From Sulfitobacter sp043557345 (GTDB lineage Bacteria > Pseudomonadota > Alphaproteobacteria > Rhodobacterales > Rhodobacteraceae), in the NCBI RefSeq assembly GCF_043557345.1, contig NZ_JBIFFV010000001.1, positions 62,001-126,000 of the forward strand: a DNA stretch of 64,000 nt, in the 5' to 3' direction. The position numbers and the translations under genes were made by a program. The notes beneath the pieces were generated by a model. It made no database searches. It worked only from the letters and a program-made list of their open reading frames with translations, and had not been told where the DNA came from. This document shows, in pieces, positions 17,758-26,258 of this stretch; position 1 is the first letter of the stretch; every line of letters starts with the position of its first letter.

Positions 17758-18768
17758 TTACTGATCTTCTTCACCTTGCAGTTCACCGCCCACCTTCAGG
17801 ACGATCTTGCCGATATGGCCGCTTGCCTCCATCCGGCGATGCGCGTCATTCGCCTCGGACAGGTCATAGGTGCTGTCCATCACCGGCGCGACGCGGCCCT
17901 GTTCCAACAGGGGCCAGACGTTCTGCAAAAGCTCCTGAGCAATCCGCGCCTTGGCCAGATCGCTCTGCGGGCGCAGGGTCGATCCGGTCATGGTCAGGCG
18001 GCGGGTCATCAGCGTAACGAAGTTCACCTCTTGCTTGGCCCCTTGCAGGAAGGCGATCTGCACCAGCCTGCCGTCCTCGGCCAAGGCTTTGAGGTTGCGG
18101 TTGATATAGCTGCCGCCCACCATGTCGAGGATCACATCCGCGCCGCCCTCGGTCTGCATGACATCGACGAAATCCGTGTCCCGGTAGTTGATCGCCACCT
18201 CGGCCCCCAGCTTCATACAGGCCGCGCATTTGCTATCGGTGCCCGCGGTCACGAAGACCCGCGCGCCCAAGATGCGCGCCAGTTGGATCGCCGTGGTGCC
18301 GATGCCGGAAGAGCCGCCGTGAATCAGCACTTTCTCTCCGGCCTTCAGCCCACCGCGCATGAAAAGGTTCGACCAGACGGTGAAGAAGGTCTCAGGCAGG
18401 CAAGCGGCTTCTTTCAGCCCCATGCCTTCGGGAATGGGCAGGCAATGCGCTGCGGGGGTGGCCACATATTCGGCATAGCCGCCGCCGGGCAGCAGGGCGC
18501 AAACCAGATCGCCCGGGGCCAGCGTCGTCACCCCCGGCCCGACTTCGACCACCTCGCCCGAGGCTTCCAACCCCGGCAGATCGCTGGCGGTGGCGGGCGG
18601 CGCGTAGCGGCCCGCGCGCTGCAGCGCATCGGGGCGGTTCACCCCGGCATAGGCGACCTTGATGATGACCTGACCGTGTTTCGGCTGGGGCCGCGGGCGG
18701 GTGGTGCCTTGCAGAACGTCCGGACCGCCGGGTTCGGTGATTTCGATTGCACGCATGGTCTCTGTCAT
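17758..18768 (-). CDS. NAD(P)H quinone oxidoreductase, PIG3/zeta-crystallin family
   Basis: A zinc-free medium-chain dehydrogenase/reductase that reduces quinones or enones with NADPH. The 336-residue protein has the GroES-like N-terminal domain (AYAGVNRPDALQRAGRYAPP) and a Rossmann domain with the nucleotide motif HGGSSGIGTTAIQLAR (about 146-161). Zinc-ligand cysteines of alcohol dehydrogenases are missing. Two starts are close: MTETMRAIE from 18768 or MRAIE from 18756; 18768 is used here, with GAGG about 12 bases upstream. It is divergent from the AMP-forming ligase gene (97 bases between). Confidence 0.87.
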   Translation of the reverse strand: MTETMRAIEITEPGGPDVLQGTTRPRPQPKHGQVIIKVAYAGVNRPDALQRAGRYAPPATASDLPGLEASGEVVEVGPGVTTLAPGDLVCALLPGGGYAEYVATPAAHCLPIPEGMGLKEAACLPETFFTVWSNLFMRGGLKAGEKVLIHGGSSGIGTTAIQLARILGARVFVTAGTDSKCAACMKLGAEVAINYRDTDFVDVMQTEGGADVILDMVGGSYINRNLKALAEDGRLVQIAFLQGAKQEVNFVTLMTRRLTMTGSTLRPQSDLAKARIAQELLQNVWPLLEQGRVAPVMDSTYDLSEANDAHRRMEASGHIGKIVLKVGGELQGEEDQ

Positions 18769-18865
18769 GTCTGAAGTATCCTCGGGTCTGGTTTCGCCGC
18801 AGCCTAACGGGCGGCCCCGGGGCGTGCACCCGGAATCTGAGACCCGACAAAAGAGGGAGAGGCGG

Positions 18866-20095
18866 ATGCGCGCGCAAGGCAGGTTCAATTGGCATGAGGC
18901 CGCACGGCTGTATGCGGGGGAGCGGGAACTGCGCCGCGCGCCCACGCGTCAGCACGACAGCTTCCGCGCCTTGCCAGCAACGCCCGCCTTCGATGCGCTG
19001 GCGGCCCTAACCACAGCGATCATCCAGCAAGCCCCCTTCTGCCTCAGCGACCGCCCCCTGCCCGATGACATCGCCTGCCCGCCCGCTGCCTTTCTCACCC
19101 TCACGGGCGGCGCGTCGGGGCGGCCCAAGGCGGTCCGCCGCAGCCAAGCCTCGTGGATCGCCAGTTTTGAGGTCAATGCCGACCGGTTCGCCCTTACCCC
19201 CCGCGACAGCGTGGCCGTGTTGGGGCAGCTCAGCCATTCCCTATCGCTCTATGCGGTGTTGGAAGCGCTGCATCTTGGCCTCGACGCGCATGTACTGGCC
19301 GACCACGCCCCCCGGCGGCAGGCGGCTCACATTGCCGAGGCCGGGGCGACGATCCTCTATGCCACGCCCACGCAACTCCGCTTGCTTGCCCGCGCTGCCG
19401 CTGCTCCGCTGCCCTCGCTGCGCTTGGTTCTTTGCGGCGGCGGCGCGCTTGATACGGCAACACGGGTGGCGGTGGCGCGGCTCTGCCCCCATGCGGCAGT
19501 GCATGTCTTCTACGGCGCGGCAGAGACGAGTTTTATCACGCTGGCCGATGCCGATACGCCCGAGGGCGCGGTGGGCCGCCCCTATCCCGGCGTCGAGCTG
19601 CGGCTTTTGAATGCAGAGGGTGAACCCGCTACTGATGTTGGCGAGATCTGGGTGCGCAGCCCCTACCTCTTCGATGGCTACGCCCTCGGCCACAGCGAAG
19701 AGACCCGCTGTCAGGAGGGCTTCGTGACCGTGGGTGAGATGGGCGCGCTGGATGCAAGGGGCAACCTCTGGATCAAGGGGCGGCGGCAGCGCATGGTGCA
19801 GATCGCCGACCAGTTGGTTTTCCCCGAAACGGTAGAGGCCGTGATCAGCGCCCAAACCGGCCTGCCCTGCGCGGTTCTGCCCCGAGACGATGCGCTGCGG
19901 GGGCAGCAGCTGGTCGCGGTGGTCGAGGCCGCGGCAGGAGACCCGCCCGCCGAAAAAATCATCGCCCTCTGCCGCGCGACGCTCGGGCCGCTCGCCTCCC
20001 CCCGGCGGGTCTATTTCCGCCCCGACCTTCCCCTGCTGCCCTCGGGCAAGCCCGACCTGCGCGCGCTTTCGGACTGGGTGGAGGGGCAAAGGTGA
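18866..20095 (+). CDS. AMP-forming acyl-CoA synthetase-like ligase (short form)
   Basis: A member of the ANL superfamily that activates a carboxylic acid as an acyl-AMP. At 409 residues it is shorter than common acyl-CoA synthetases (500-600); the N-terminal part is reduced. Key motifs are intact: the P-loop LTGGASGRPKAVRRS (about 77-91), YGAAETSF (A5-type), the hinge region near IKGRRQRMVQIADQL, and the catalytic lysine in LPSGKPDLRAL near the C-terminus. GGGAGAGGCGG precedes the ATG at 18866. The stop codon overlaps the GTG start of the thiolase gene (GTGA), so both are translated as a pair. The substrate is unknown. Confidence 0.8.
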   Translation: MRAQGRFNWHEAARLYAGERELRRAPTRQHDSFRALPATPAFDALAALTTAIIQQAPFCLSDRPLPDDIACPPAAFLTLTGGASGRPKAVRRSQASWIASFEVNADRFALTPRDSVAVLGQLSHSLSLYAVLEALHLGLDAHVLADHAPRRQAAHIAEAGATILYATPTQLRLLARAAAAPLPSLRLVLCGGGALDTATRVAVARLCPHAAVHVFYGAAETSFITLADADTPEGAVGRPYPGVELRLLNAEGEPATDVGEIWVRSPYLFDGYALGHSEETRCQEGFVTVGEMGALDARGNLWIKGRRQRMVQIADQLVFPETVEAVISAQTGLPCAVLPRDDALRGQQLVAVVEAAAGDPPAEKIIALCRATLGPLASPRRVYFRPDLPLLPSGKPDLRALSDWVEGQR

Positions 20096-21198
20096 CCCGC
20101 GCCTATATCGTCTCGGCCTGCCGCAGCCCGGTCGTCCCGCGCGGCGGGGCGCTGGCGCATCTTTCCCTACCCGCGCTTGCCGCGCCGGTCCTTACTGCTG
20201 CCCTCAGCCGCGCGGGGCTGGGCTCTGCGCAGGTCGACGAGGTGATCTGTAGCACCGCCCTCGGCCCCGGCGGCAACCCCGCCCGCAGCATCGCCTTGGC
20301 TGCGGGGCTGCCCGAACATGTCGCCGGCCTGAGCATCGACCGGCAATGCGCGGGGGGACTGGACGCGCTGGCGCTGGCGCGGCAGATGGTCCTTTCTGGC
20401 GCCGCCGAAATCGTCGTGGCGGGCGGGGCCGAAAGCTATTCCCGCCAGCCAATCCGCTACCGCACCTTCGCCGATGGCCGCCCGGCTGAGGCCTATAGCC
20501 AAGCGCCCTTCACCCCATGGCCCGAACGCGACCCCGACATGGCGGAGGCTGCCGCGGCGCTAGGTTGGTCCCAAGGCATTTCCCGCGCCGCACAGGATGA
20601 CTGGGCCGTGGAAAGCCACGCGAAGGCCCGCGCGCACCCCCCAACCGAAGCGGAACTGGTGCGGCTCGCGGGCGTCTTAACCGATGCCTTCACCCGCCGC
20701 CTCACCCCCGCGCTTTGCAGCCGCGCCAAGGTGCTTTCCGGCGACATCACCGCCGCCAATGCCGCCGTCGCCGCCGATGCAGCGGCCTTTTGCGTCGTCG
20801 TGTCAGAGCGGGTGGCGGCGCCCCTCGCCCTGCCGAAAGTCGAACTCATCGCGGCGGCGACGAAGGGCAGCCGCCTCGAAGAGCCGGGGCTGGCCCCTTT
20901 GGTGGCCATCGGGGACGTCTTTCGCCGCACCGGATTGCAAGCCAGCGATCTGAACCGCGCCGAGATCATGGAGGCCTATGCCGTGCAGGCCATCGCCTGC
21001 GTCACCGGCGCAGGGATCGCGCCGCGGATCGTCAACAGGGGCGGCGGCGCCTTGGCGCGCGGGCATCCAATTGGCGCCTCGGGCGCGATCAATGCGGTGC
21101 GGCTGTGGCATGAGTTGGTGGCGCGGGGATCGGGCACCGGCTTGGCGGCGATTGCCGCCGCCGGGGGGATCGGCTCTGCCGCGCTGATGCGGCTGTAG
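20092..21198 (+). CDS. Thiolase-family protein lacking the second catalytic cysteine
   Basis: A 368-residue thiolase fold protein, translationally coupled to the upstream ligase by a GTGA overlap. The nucleophilic cysteine is present in IDRQCAGGLDAL (about 85) and the catalytic histidine in GGALARGHPIGASGAI. The C-terminal CxGGG motif that supplies the acid/base cysteine reads AAAGGIGSA here, so that cysteine is missing. A plain degradative thiolase is therefore doubtful; a decarboxylating-free acyl transfer or SCP2-like role is possible. It is convergent with bioY across a strong hairpin. Length is near the 390-residue family norm. Confidence 0.8.
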   Translation: MTRAYIVSACRSPVVPRGGALAHLSLPALAAPVLTAALSRAGLGSAQVDEVICSTALGPGGNPARSIALAAGLPEHVAGLSIDRQCAGGLDALALARQMVLSGAAEIVVAGGAESYSRQPIRYRTFADGRPAEAYSQAPFTPWPERDPDMAEAAAALGWSQGISRAAQDDWAVESHAKARAHPPTEAELVRLAGVLTDAFTRRLTPALCSRAKVLSGDITAANAAVAADAAAFCVVVSERVAAPLALPKVELIAAATKGSRLEEPGLAPLVAIGDVFRRTGLQASDLNRAEIMEAYAVQAIACVTGAGIAPRIVNRGGGALARGHPIGASGAINAVRLWHELVARGSGTGLAAIAAAGGIGSAALMRL

Positions 21199-21199
21199 C

Positions 21200-21224
21200 G
21201 GCCCGCCCCCATGGGGAGCGGGCC
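21200..21224. terminator. Bidirectional hairpin between the thiolase and bioY genes
   Basis: GCCCGC-CCCC at 21201-21210 pairs with GGGG-(A)-GCGGGC at 21213-21223, one bulged A. It occupies almost the full gap between two convergent stop codons. Confidence 0.65.
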
Positions 21225-21230
21225 AATCGT

Positions 21231-21776
21231 TTAGCTGCGCGACAGCACGCTTGCGGGGCGCGCCTTGGCCAGACCGGAGGTGATGAACCCCGCCAGCACG
21301 GCTTTGATCAGGTCACCGGGGATGAAGGCTTGGACCAGCAGGGTTGCCTCGACCAGCGTTTTGTTCAGCGTCATCATCATGCCAAAGATGCCGAAGGCAT
21401 AGACCACGAGGATGCCGCCCAAGACCGCCGACACCCCAGCCGCGAGGCCCACCGGCGCGCTGCGCCACTGGTCCATGATAAAGCCGGTCACGAAAGCCCC
21501 GATCGGGAAGCCGATGAGGAAACCCACGGTCGGCGAGGCAAAGACGCCCAGACCGCCACGGCCCCCGGCCAGAAGCGGCAGACCCAGCGCCACCAGCGCC
21601 ACGAACAGCAGTGCCGCAAGGCCACCGCGCCATGCGCCCAGCACCGTGCCACAAAGCATGACACCCAGCGACTGCGCCGTGATCGGCACGCCGAAGCCAA
21701 GCGTGAATTTCGGAATCAGGCCCAGCGCCGCGATCAACGCGGCAAAGAGGGCGATCATGGTCAGATTGCGTTCCAT
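21231..21776 (-). CDS. bioY: Biotin transporter substrate-binding subunit BioY
   Basis: S-component of the energy-coupling-factor biotin importer. The 181-residue integral membrane protein has about six helices and the BioY signature regions: FTLGFGVPITAQSLGVMLCG near the N-terminus (biotin-site loop) and GRGGLGVFASPTVGFLIGFP in the middle. The terminal part FIPGDLIKAVLAGFI is also typical. It is the last gene of the leftward operon bioM-bioN-bioY, 61 bases after bioN. No BioR-like palindrome was recognised upstream. Confidence 0.93.
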   Translation of the reverse strand: MERNLTMIALFAALIAALGLIPKFTLGFGVPITAQSLGVMLCGTVLGAWRGGLAALLFVALVALGLPLLAGGRGGLGVFASPTVGFLIGFPIGAFVTGFIMDQWRSAPVGLAAGVSAVLGGILVVYAFGIFGMMMTLNKTLVEATLLVQAFIPGDLIKAVLAGFITSGLAKARPASVLSRS

Positions 21777-21837
21777 TGGGAGTATCCTTGGGTTGAATTT
21801 TCCATTGCCTAGGCCACCCCCCTGCCCCGGTCAAGCA

Positions 21838-22434
21838 TTACAGCCCGCCCCGCGCGCGCAGCGCCTCGGCCACATGTTCGGCGTCATCAATGGCCAGAAC
21901 CGTAAAGGGCATCACCACGCGCCAGCCCGCCCGCCTGCGCGACCGCGCCCGCCATGCCAGCGACAGCATCTGCCCCTTGGCCGCCAGCACCGGGGTGAAA
22001 CGCACCACCAGCGCCACGGCCAACTCAAGGCTGCGCGTGCGCAGCCCGAAACGGCGCAGCGGGGCGGCGAGCCAATGCACAACCCCCATCATATCGCTGA
22101 GCTTCGTGGTCATGGTGACAAGGTTCGCCAACCCCACGGCGGTGACCATCCGCAGCGCGATCACGAGCCCCGCCTCCGCATCGTCGGTCAAGACATGCCA
22201 CAGCAGGATCAGCCCGACGAAAGGCCAGAGCATCCACAGACGCCCCACCCCGGCCCGCAGGAAGGCCCGCCCCGGCAAGGCATAGAGCAGCAGCATCCCC
22301 GCACAGAAGAGGATTTGCCAAACCGGCTCCTCCACCCCGAAAAGCAGCAGGGTGGCCGCGCAGAGCGCCCCCAGCTTGGCCCCGGCGGGCCAGCCATGGG
22401 CGCGGGTCTCAACCGGCGAGGTCAGAGAGATCAT
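21838..22434 (-). CDS. bioN: ECF transporter transmembrane subunit BioN (EcfT)
   Basis: Couples ATP hydrolysis by BioM to biotin uptake through BioY. The 198-residue membrane protein has about five hydrophobic segments and the EcfT-type cytoplasmic coupling helices with Ala-Arg-Ser/Gly signatures, seen here as LAWRARSRRR and AEALRARGGL at the C-terminus. It overlaps the end of bioM by 26 bases, showing tight coupling. The start MISLTSPVETRAHG at 22434 is within bioM. Confidence 0.88.
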   Translation of the reverse strand: MISLTSPVETRAHGWPAGAKLGALCAATLLLFGVEEPVWQILFCAGMLLLYALPGRAFLRAGVGRLWMLWPFVGLILLWHVLTDDAEAGLVIALRMVTAVGLANLVTMTTKLSDMMGVVHWLAAPLRRFGLRTRSLELAVALVVRFTPVLAAKGQMLSLAWRARSRRRAGWRVVMPFTVLAIDDAEHVAEALRARGGL

Positions 22435-23143
22435 CGCTCGCCCCCAATTCCTTCATCCGCGTTTCAAAGGCGCGCAGCACCGGGCGGGCGCTGCCTTGCT
22501 GGACGACCTCGCCGCGCTCCAGCCAAAGGGCGTGATCGTATGCCGCCACCGCCGCCGGATCGTGGGTGATATGGACCAGGGTCAGGTCCAGCCCCGCCAA
22601 AACCCGTTCAAGGTGCAACCGCGTGGGGATGTCGAGCCCGGCAAAGGGTTCGTCCAACACAACCACCCGCGGCTGCATCGCCAAAACCGCCATCAGGCAA
22701 ACCAACTGCCGCTGCCCTTGGGAGAGTTGGTGGATCGACGCCTGCGCCCAATGGCGCTTGTCGAATTGACCAAGGATCGCCGCCACCCCCCGCGCGGCCT
22801 CGGCCTTGGATTGGCCCATTTGCCGCAGACCAAAGGCGAGTTCCTCTTCCACGGTGGGAAAGATGATCTGATGGTCCGGGTTCTGAAACAGGATACCCAC
22901 CGCCCCGATCGCGCGGCGGCGGTCCCGGGCCACATCGACCCCGGCAATCCGCACTTGCCCCTCATCGGCGGCCACGAGCCCCGACAGAACCCGCGCAAAA
23001 GAAGTCTTGCCCGAGCCGTTGCGGCCCAGGATTCCAATCCGCGCGGCATCGGACCTCAAGCTCACATCCCGCAGCACCGGCGTGCCGCCGGGGGTGTAGC
23101 TGATGCTGTCGATATCAATGAGCGGAAGGGTCGGGTTGGTCAT
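22409..23143 (-). CDS. bioM: ECF transporter ATPase BioM
   Basis: The ATP-binding subunit of the biotin importer. The 244-residue ABC ATPase has Walker A in GILGRNGSGKTS (about 37-48), the Q-loop LFQNPDHQIIFPTVEEELAF characteristic of ECF ATPases, the signature LSQGQRQLV, Walker B in VVVLDEPFAGLD and the switch histidine in HITHDP. The ATG at 23143 is preferred to the frame start at 23182 because the family begins near MTNPTLPLIDIDSI. It opens the bioM-bioN-bioY operon and is 72 bases downstream of COQ9 on the same strand. Confidence 0.92.
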   Translation of the reverse strand: MTNPTLPLIDIDSISYTPGGTPVLRDVSLRSDAARIGILGRNGSGKTSFARVLSGLVAADEGQVRIAGVDVARDRRRAIGAVGILFQNPDHQIIFPTVEEELAFGLRQMGQSKAEAARGVAAILGQFDKRHWAQASIHQLSQGQRQLVCLMAVLAMQPRVVVLDEPFAGLDIPTRLHLERVLAGLDLTLVHITHDPAAVAAYDHALWLERGEVVQQGSARPVLRAFETRMKELGASDDLSDLAG

Positions 23144-23215
23144 CGGGCGCCTGTGGTAATACCGGATGCCCCGCCCTACCACCTGCCGCCCGGGCGGGGA
23201 AGCCCGCAGCGCGCC

Positions 23216-23908
23216 TCAGCTCGGCGGCGTCCAACGGCCCGGCAGATCGGGATCCCGTTGCCCGCGCGGCGCCTTGATATGGCTCAACAGCCAGTTCGGC
23301 CCGGCCATCAGACGGCTCAGCGTCGGGCTTTCACGCACATGGGATTTGAGCTTTTCGATCTGCATCACATCGTCGATGCGCCGGTCGAGGAAAGACCATG
23401 TTGCCTGATGCCCCTCGCTGGCATCGCCCAGCCAGTAGAGCAGCGTGGCCGAATAGACCCCCGATAGCGTGGCCCGCTTGCTGTACCAATTCACATCTTC
23501 CGAAGTATCGCCAAGGGCGGTCCAAATCTTATCGCTGGTCTCCCAAATCAGCCCGGCCCCTTCGGGCGCGTGATGCGGCAGGGCAAAGAGCGTGCTGCCC
23601 CGCCGGATCGCTTCACGATCCCCGGCTTCGAGCCGCAGGCGCACCGCCTTGGCGATACGGTCCCTAAACCGCAACTCCGACAGAGCGGCCTGCGCCAAAC
23701 CTTCGACCATCTTGGCGTCACCGCGCCGGTGATAGGCCACGGCGAGATCGACCGCCCCGCGCGGGCAGACCGCACGGGCCAGCGCCGGGTCCAGACCGCT
23801 GTCTTTGATCGCGGCATTGAAGGTCGCGGGCGACCAGCCGTCAAACGGCACGTGCATCAATGCGGCATCAAGCAATTGGTCCTTTGGGTCGGCCTTGGGC
23901 AGTGTCAT
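23216..23908 (-). CDS. COQ9 family ubiquinone biosynthesis protein
   Basis: A lipid-binding helper for ubiquinone synthesis, TetR-like in fold. The 230-residue protein begins with the helix-turn-helix-like segment LLDAALMHVPFDGWSPATFN (about 11-30), and the conserved core follows: VDLAVAYHRRGD and IWETSDKIWTALGDTSEDVN, then NWYSKRATLSGVYSATLLYW, the signature of the COQ9 domain, with a C-terminal amphipathic helix region. It is divergent from rpsU (110 bases), an arrangement common in this order. Confidence 0.9.
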   Translation of the reverse strand: MTLPKADPKDQLLDAALMHVPFDGWSPATFNAAIKDSGLDPALARAVCPRGAVDLAVAYHRRGDAKMVEGLAQAALSELRFRDRIAKAVRLRLEAGDREAIRRGSTLFALPHHAPEGAGLIWETSDKIWTALGDTSEDVNWYSKRATLSGVYSATLLYWLGDASEGHQATWSFLDRRIDDVMQIEKLKSHVRESPTLSRLMAGPNWLLSHIKAPRGQRDPDLPGRWTPPS

Positions 23909-24018
23909 GGCGGGCTCCTATCGCGGCGTGATGGGGTGGACAAACGTGATATAGGCTGTTATAGGTCCATTTCCTGCAATTCCTTGCAACTTTATCCTAG
24001 AAAGGTGGTGACAACCAC

Positions 24019-24225
24019 ATGCAGGTTAGTGTTCGCGACAACAACGTCGATCAGGCCCTTCGGGCTCTGAAGAAAAAGCTCCAGCGCGAAGGCGTTTTCC
24101 GTGAAATGAAGCTCAAGCAACATTTCGAGAAACCGTCCGAGAAAAAAGCGCGCGAGAAAGCTGAAGCGATCCGCCGTGCCCGTAAGCTGGCACGCAAAAA
24201 AGCGCAACGCGAAGGTATGATGTAA
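24019..24225 (+). CDS. rpsU: 30S ribosomal protein S21
   Basis: Small basic ribosomal protein of 68 residues. It begins MQVSVRDNNVDQALRALKKK and continues with the standard basic helices (KLQREGVFREMKLKQHFEKP, RRARKLARKKAQREGMM). A strong AAAGGTGGTGACAACC precedes the ATG. It is transcribed alone, divergent from COQ9, and is followed by a strong terminator. Confidence 0.97.
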   Translation: MQVSVRDNNVDQALRALKKKLQREGVFREMKLKQHFEKPSEKKAREKAEAIRRARKLARKKAQREGMM

Positions 24226-24254
24226 ATCATCCCCGCGACACGCGACAGATATAG

Positions 24255-24291
24255 AACCCCCGGTGCCCTTGGCAGCGGGGGTTTTGTTTTG
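24255..24291 (+). terminator. Rho-independent terminator of rpsU
   Basis: AACCCCCG at 24255-24262 pairs with CGGGGGTT at 24276-24283, followed by TTGTTTTG on the plus strand, 30 bases past the rpsU stop. Confidence 0.88.
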
Positions 24292-24308
24292 TGGGGGAGC
24301 GCAGCGGA

Positions 24309-24450
24309 GCCGGGCAGCGCCAGACCGCGGGATGGCGCTCGAAGGCCCTCCAACTAGGCAGTTTATGGCGACTACCCATGTGAAGGGCTTCGGGCCAGCA
24401 CTCCGATTGCAAAAGCGCCAGCCCGTTCGGGCGGTCTGACGCTGCCCGGC
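24309..24450. repeat. Inverted repeat, 20-base arms, between rpsU and the Lrp regulator
   Basis: The left arm at 24309-24328 (GCCGGGCAGCGCCAGACCGC) is the reverse complement of the right arm at 24431-24450 with one mismatch. The 102-base interval also contains partly similar GGCGC(T/C) and GGCCC segments facing each other. No open frame fits. It looks like an intergenic repeat unit or a miniature element. Confidence 0.65.
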
Positions 24451-24480
24451 GGCCTTCGGCCTTGATTCCGGGCTTTCCAA

Positions 24481-24939
24481 CTACACCGGCAGCGCCGTGG
24501 TCTTGCAGACCGTCCTGAGGGCAAAACTCGACTGCATCTGCGCCACGCCGGGCAGCCGCGCCAAATGCTGACGGTGAATCCGGGCGAAATCTTCCGTGTT
24601 CTCGGCCACGATCTTCAACAGGTAATCCGCCGTTCCCGCCATCAGGTGACATTCCAAGACATCGGGAATGCGCGAGACCGACTTCTCGAAAGCCTCCAAC
24701 ACCTCTTCGGCCTGCGCCTGTAAAGTGATCTCAACAAAGACCGTCGTCGGCATATCCAGCTTGCGCGGGTCCAAGAGGGCCACATAATCGCGGATATACC
24801 CTTCCTTTTCCAACCGCTGCACACGGCGATGACAGGCCGAGGGCGACAGATGCACCACCTCCGACAATTCGGCATTGGACATCCGCCCATTGCGCTGCAA
24901 AGCCCGCAGAACACGCCGATCAATCTCATCCAAGGCCAT
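24481..24939 (-). CDS. Lrp/AsnC family transcriptional regulator (probable ald regulator)
   Basis: A 152-residue Lrp-type regulator: an N-terminal helix-turn-helix (LDEIDRRVLRALQRNGRMSN, then LSEVVHLSPSACHRRVQRLE, residues 3-45) and a RAM/ACT ligand-sensing domain (about 65-145; CHLMAGTADYLLKIVAEN). It is divergent from alanine dehydrogenase with 138 bases between the starts, the arrangement of AldR-type regulators that respond to alanine. The link to ald is inferred from position. The operator is expected in 24940-25060. Confidence 0.88.
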   Translation of the reverse strand: MALDEIDRRVLRALQRNGRMSNAELSEVVHLSPSACHRRVQRLEKEGYIRDYVALLDPRKLDMPTTVFVEITLQAQAEEVLEAFEKSVSRIPDVLECHLMAGTADYLLKIVAENTEDFARIHRQHLARLPGVAQMQSSFALRTVCKTTALPV

Positions 24940-25077
24940 ATGCGCAATACTTTCGCGTAAAGGGGTAGTTGAGCGCGATTATATTCGAAGGATGCGCCCC
25001 TTGGCGACCCCAATTTCGCAGCGATATGCAAGGCAGATGTGATAAGCCTGTCCCACTACGGAGGAGGAGTGACCCCC

Positions 25078-26196
25078 ATGAAAATCGGATGCCCGACAGA
25101 AATCAAACCGCAGGAATTCCGCGTCGGCCTGACGCCCAATGCCGCACAAGAAGCCATTGCCCACGGGCATGAGGTTATCGTGCAGGCGGGGGCCGGGGTC
25201 GGCGCGGGCTTTGAGGATGCGGATTACACCGCCGCCGGGGCGCGCATCATCGACACGGCCGAGGAAATTTTTGCCACGGCGGACATGATCGTCAAGGTGA
25301 AGGAGCCCCAAGCGGGCGAACGCAAGATGCTACGCGAAGGGCAATTGCTCTTTACCTATCTGCATCTCGCGCCCGACCCGGATCAAACCCATGATCTGCT
25401 GGCATCGGGCTGCACGGCGATTGCCTATGAGACGGTGACCGACCGCAATGGCGGCCTGCCCCTGCTGGCTCCGATGTCCGAGGTCGCAGGCCGTTTGGCC
25501 CCCCAGGTCGGCGCATGGACGCTGCAAAAGGCCAATGGCGGGCGCGGCGTGCTGATGGGCGGCGTGCCCGGTGTTGGCCCGGCTAAGGTTATGGTCATCG
25601 GCGGCGGCGTCGTCGGCACCCATGCGGCCCGCATCGCCGCGGGCATGGGCGCGGATGTGACCGTGCTCGACCGCTCCCTGCCCCGGATGCGCTATCTCGA
25701 TGACATCTATGGCGGCACCTTCAAAACCGCCTATGCCAGCGCGGGCAACACCATCGAACTGGCGCGTCAGGCCGATATGATCATCGGCGCGGTGCTGATC
25801 CCCGGGGCGGCGGCCCCCAAGCTGATCAGCCGCGCGCAACTGTCCGAACTCAAACCCGGCGCGGCGCTGGTCGACGTGGCAATCGACCAAGGCGGCTGTT
25901 TCGAGACTTCCAAGGCAACAACGCACCAAGACCCGGTTTATGAGGTCGACGGAATCATGCACTACTGCGTTGCCAATATGCCCGGCGCCGTGGCGCGCAC
26001 CTCGACGATCGCGCTTGGCAACGCCACCATGCCCTTCATGCTGGCACTGGCCGACAAGGGTTGGAAACAAGCCTGCGCGGATGACCCGCACCTCAAAGCT
26101 GGGCTAAACGTCCACGCGGGCAAGCTGACCTATGCCGCCGTGGGCGATGCGCTTGGGATCGACAGCATCACCGCGGATCAAGCCATCGCGAGCTGA
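25078..26196 (+). CDS. ald: Alanine dehydrogenase
   Basis: NAD-dependent interconversion of L-alanine with pyruvate and ammonia. The 372-residue protein starts MKIGCPTEIKPQEFRVGLTP; the pyruvate-site lysine is in MIVKVKEPQ (about 74) and the catalytic histidine in TYLHLAPD (about 95). The NAD-binding motif is VMVIGGGVVGTHAARIAAGM (about 171-190). The start at 25078 has GGAGGAGG well placed at 25061-25068; a longer frame to 25039 has no such support. Divergent Lrp-type regulator; convergent with mscL across a terminator. Confidence 0.95.
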   Translation: MKIGCPTEIKPQEFRVGLTPNAAQEAIAHGHEVIVQAGAGVGAGFEDADYTAAGARIIDTAEEIFATADMIVKVKEPQAGERKMLREGQLLFTYLHLAPDPDQTHDLLASGCTAIAYETVTDRNGGLPLLAPMSEVAGRLAPQVGAWTLQKANGGRGVLMGGVPGVGPAKVMVIGGGVVGTHAARIAAGMGADVTVLDRSLPRMRYLDDIYGGTFKTAYASAGNTIELARQADMIIGAVLIPGAAAPKLISRAQLSELKPGAALVDVAIDQGGCFETSKATTHQDPVYEVDGIMHYCVANMPGAVARTSTIALGNATMPFMLALADKGWKQACADDPHLKAGLNVHAGKLTYAAVGDALGIDSITADQAIAS

Positions 26197-26214
26197 ACGA
26201 CAGCGGCTAAACAA

Positions 26215-26239
26215 AAGGCCCGCCAGAGTGGCGGGCCTT
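26215..26239. terminator. Bidirectional terminator between ald and mscL
   Basis: A perfect 11-bp stem AAGGCCCGCCA/TGGCGGGCCTT with a GAG loop; A-rich on the left and TT on the right allow use from both sides. Confidence 0.8.
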
Positions 26240-26258
26240 ACCATTTCGAAAACCGCGC

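Noticed and set aside
21777..21837. BioR-type operator or riboswitch before bioY
   Set aside because: No palindrome of the TTATMKATAA type and no known riboswitch consensus could be seen in this gap or in front of bioM.
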